From positions 1-43,509 of the forward strand of contig CAJOKR010000002.1 in NCBI GenBank assembly GCA_905235135.1: DNA of 43,509 bases. Reading direction: 5' to 3'. Positions 41,547 to 43,509 of this stretch are shown here, piece by piece. The DNA is from an uncultured Bacteroidales bacterium. GTDB lineage: Bacteria; Bacteroidota; Bacteroidia; Bacteroidales; WCHB1-69. The translations under genes were made by a program, and so were the position numbers. Position 1 is the stretch's first letter. Each line of letters opens with the position of its first letter. The notes under the pieces are model-generated. The model was given only the letters and a program-made list of their open reading frames with translations. It was not told the DNA's origin and made no database searches.

Positions 41547-41554
41547 TATCTTTG
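41547..41554 (+). promoter_or_regulatory. -7 box of yraN
   Basis: TATCTTTG is a perfect match; the -33 region is occupied by the second dyad and contains no TTG. Confidence 0.6.
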
Positions 41555-41587
41555 CCGCAAATATATTCACTAAAACAAAATAGAATA

Positions 41588-41953
41588 ATGAAAACGGAAA
41601 AACAACTGCAGGGGTTTGCGGGCGAAGACATGGCCGCAAATCTCTTACTACAAAAAGGTTACAGGATTCTGGAACGGAATTGGCGGTGTGGGCACTTGGA
41701 GGTGGACATCATCGCCGAGAATGATGACTATCTGGTCATCGTGGAGGTAAAAACGCGTAAAAGCGTCGTTTTCGGCACACCAGAAGTGTTCGTGGACACG
41801 GCAAAGCAACGGCACCTCATTCGGGCCGCCATGTGTTACGCGAAGTTCAAGGAAGTGACCAAAGAAATCCGGTTCGACATCATTTCAGTGGTCAACAGCC
41901 CGGAATGCCAGGAGATTAACCACATCGAGAATGCCTTCAAACCCAAGTGGTAA
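41588..41953 (+). CDS. yraN: YraN family (UPF0102) nuclease-fold protein
   Basis: The protein has 121 residues from the ATG at 41588; an earlier in-frame ATG at 41525 lies upstream of the -7 box and is rejected. The sequence fits the family throughout: GFAGEDMAANLLLQKGYRILERNWR, then GHLEVDIIAEND and LVIVEVKTRK, which form the E-x-D...E-V-K core of a restriction-endonuclease-like fold. The cellular role is not well established. Its 3' end lies 6 bp from the RNase P RNA gene, which converges on it. Confidence 0.9.
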   Translation: MKTEKQLQGFAGEDMAANLLLQKGYRILERNWRCGHLEVDIIAENDDYLVIVEVKTRKSVVFGTPEVFVDTAKQRHLIRAAMCYAKFKEVTKEIRFDIISVVNSPECQEINHIENAFKPKW

Positions 41954-41959
41954 AAAAAA

Positions 41960-42290
41960 GGAAAACCCGTAAGCCGGGTTCTGTTTTATGTTGTCATTTA
42001 TCTCGGACCTGTGTCACCACAAGCCTCTATCAACCTACCCTCCGGGTCGGACGAGCAGCCCTCAAGCCCCGGTTTATTTGGTCTTTCAACCCATAAGGTT
42101 TACCCCCGCCGGCATCACTGACGGCGGCGTGAGCTCTTACCTCACGTTTTCACCCTTACCCGCTGAAGCGGGCGGTATCCTTTCTGTGGCACTGTCTGTC
42201 ACGCTTACGCGCGCCTTCCCGTTAGGAAGTATGGTGCTCTACGTTGCCCGGACTTTCCTCAGCCTTGCAGCCGCGACAACTCGGTTTTCC
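41960..42290 (-). ncRNA. rnpB: RNase P RNA, class A
   Basis: Read on the minus strand it holds the conserved CR-I sequence GAGGAAAGTCCGGGC and the CR-V end ACAGAACCCGGCTTACGG. The first 8 nt (GGAAAACC) pair with the last 8 (GGTTTTCC) to close P1. GGTAAGGGTGAAA and GAGGGCTGCTCGTCCG segments are also present. A T run follows. It is the catalytic RNA that matures tRNA 5' ends. No TAnnTTTG box is seen upstream; the 84 bp to dnaN are mostly palindromic repeats. Confidence 0.95.
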
Positions 42291-42301
42291 TTTTTATAAT
42301 G

Positions 42302-42329
42302 GTAGAGACGTGCCATGACACGTCTCTAT
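42302..42329. repeat. 28-bp palindromic repeat, second copy
   Basis: Arms TAGAGACGTG (42303-42312) and CACGTCTCTA (42319-42328) around CCATGA, 12 bp upstream of the RNase P RNA. Confidence 0.85.
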
Positions 42330-42347
42330 GGTATTCTCTACATTTCT

Positions 42348-42375
42348 GTAGAGACGCTATGCATAACGTCTCTAT
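42348..42375. repeat. 28-bp palindromic repeat, third copy
   Basis: Arms TAGAGACG (42349-42356) and CGTCTCTA (42367-42374) with an inner TATGCATA. It touches the dnaN stop codon (42375-42377). Confidence 0.85.
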
Positions 42376-43505
42376 TAATAATTCAACGTCACCGGCATGA
42401 TGAGCATCAGGACGTCTTCGTTCTCATCGTGCTGGACCGTAGGCGAAACAAGCGCTGCGCGGGAAGGTTTCGAGAAGGACATCTGGATGGTGTCGGCATC
42501 GAGGTTCTCAACCATTTCGCGGAGGAAACGGGAGTTGAAACCGATTTCCAAAGGCTCGCCAGTATATTCGCACTGAATCTTCTCCGCACCCTTGTAGGAG
42601 AAGTCCATATCCTCAGCCGTCATGTTGAGGCCACCCTCGCCAAGCGACAGACGCACCTGGAAGGTGGACTGGCTGGAGTAGATGCCCAAACGGCGGATGG
42701 ACTTGAGGAACTCGTCACGACCGATAATCAGGACGTTAGGATTCTGTTTCGGTATAACTTGCTCATAATTAGGATATTTCCCTTCCTTCAGAGAGGAATA
42801 GAGTTCGAAATTGCCGAAAGCGAAACGGATATGGTGCGTAGTCTGCGAATAATCGATATGAACCGCATCCGTATGGTTAGCCAGCACATTCTTGAGGTGT
42901 GCAAGCGGTTTCTTCGGCAGGATGAAGGAGGTGAACTCGTCGGTTTTAACCTCGGTGTTGCGATAGCGCACGAGCTTGTGCGCATCCGTAGCGACGAACG
43001 TGACACAATCGGAAGAGAGCTCACAAAGCACCCCCATCATATTCGGACGCAACTCGTCGTTGCCGGTAGCGAAAATCGTCTTACTGATAGCGCGTTGCAG
43101 CACCGCAGCACGAATCTCGAAGCTCTGGGGCTCCTGAATCTGCTTTACCGTCGGGTACTCATCGCTCGGGAAGCACGGAGCGCCGTACTCACCGTTGGCA
43201 GAGGTGAACTTCACGATATTGTCCTCGGTGTCAATGGCGAACACGAGCGGCATATCCGGCATGAGCTTCAGCGTCTCAAGCAGAATCTTGGCAGGCACCG
43301 CAACGGAGCCTTCGCCCTCCACATTGTCCAACTCAATTACGGATGTCATCGTGGACTCCAAGTCTGAAGCCGTGAGTTTCAACAGGTTACCTTCGATAGT
43401 CACTAAAAAATTGTCTAAGATGGGCATTGTGCTGTTCGTTCCCATCACGCCGCTGATGGCACTTAAATTGCGATACAACAGGTCGCTTGATACGATGAAT
43501 TTCAT
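42375..43505 (-). CDS. dnaN: DNA polymerase III subunit beta (sliding clamp)
   Basis: The protein has 376 residues, complete, with the ATG at 43505 and 4 bp left to the window edge. Three clamp domains can be followed: MKFIVSSDLLYRNLSAISGVM with NTMPILDNFLV, the middle segment (FATGNDELRPNMMGVLCEL, VATDAHKLVRYR) and the last (GFNSRFLREMVENLDADTIQMSF, ending in LMLIMPVTLNY). Two such subunits form the ring that keeps DNA polymerase III on DNA. PMPL is replaced by the Bacteroidota-type ending. The TAA stop abuts a palindromic repeat. Confidence 0.97.
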   Translation of the reverse strand: MKFIVSSDLLYRNLSAISGVMGTNSTMPILDNFLVTIEGNLLKLTASDLESTMTSVIELDNVEGEGSVAVPAKILLETLKLMPDMPLVFAIDTEDNIVKFTSANGEYGAPCFPSDEYPTVKQIQEPQSFEIRAAVLQRAISKTIFATGNDELRPNMMGVLCELSSDCVTFVATDAHKLVRYRNTEVKTDEFTSFILPKKPLAHLKNVLANHTDAVHIDYSQTTHHIRFAFGNFELYSSLKEGKYPNYEQVIPKQNPNVLIIGRDEFLKSIRRLGIYSSQSTFQVRLSLGEGGLNMTAEDMDFSYKGAEKIQCEYTGEPLEIGFNSRFLREMVENLDADTIQMSFSKPSRAALVSPTVQHDENEDVLMLIMPVTLNY

Positions 43506-43509
43506 ATTC

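Noticed and set aside
41525-41587. Longer yraN beginning at 41525
   Set aside because: The first 21 codons would precede or overlap the -7 box, while family homology begins just after the ATG at 41588.
1-43509. CRISPR array, prophage or complete insertion sequence
   Set aside because: No spaced identical direct repeats, phage structural genes or transposase genes were seen; the only mobile element is the broken group II intron.

Overview
The window looks like chromosome from a member of the Bacteroidota, most likely Bacteroidales. It carries repeated promoter motifs of the TTG-N18/20-TAnnTTTG type peculiar to that phylum, A-rich rather than Shine-Dalgarno leaders, and family-typical genes (DUF2851, OMP_b-brl_3 barrel, M56/BlaI pair, YARHG domain, FISUMP domain, Bacteroidetes-type ParC). 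I cannot name a genus.

Layout. 1-363: the start of a GxxExxY protein running off the left edge. 613-5010 (minus): a BlaI-type repressor, an M56 membrane metallopeptidase with a TonB-C-like tail, and an outer-membrane beta-barrel receptor, behind a good promoter and a hairpin-rich leader. 5254-7719 (plus): a YARHG-domain exported protein and L-serine dehydratase. 7740-11891 (plus): a small OM barrel, then an ECF sigma factor followed by lipoproteins, an anti-sigma-like single-pass protein and a second OM protein. 11914-12824: an internally deleted group II intron lying just behind a terminator.

12873-32519 (minus) is the outstanding part: almost 20 kb that reads as one gene. The first 841 codons encode a signal peptide, BspA/DUF285-type leucine-rich repeats and beta domains. 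They end in an in-frame TAG. The same frame then stays open for 17.1 kb and encodes about 36 Cna-B-type repeats, five double FctA/Spy0128-like pilin modules and a C-terminal FISUMP domain. Read through, it would be a protein of about 6,550 residues: a Gram-positive-style isopeptide-linked stalk on a Gram-negative cell. A G10 tract lies next to its predicted promoter.

32931-33087: tRNA-Val(CAC) with promoter and terminator. 33289-34725: a RecD/Dda-like helicase. 34874-39969 (plus): ParC, a di-heme cytochrome c peroxidase, a hotdog thioesterase and a DUF308 membrane protein. 40049-41320: DUF2851. 41588-41953: YraN. 41960-42290 (minus): RNase P RNA. 42375-43505 (minus): complete dnaN.

Small repeats run through the window: heptanucleotide tandem arrays at gene borders, often containing a stop or start codon; a three-hairpin element present twice; a 28-bp palindrome present three times; and an inverted-repeat element. 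Several of these form part of coding sequences.
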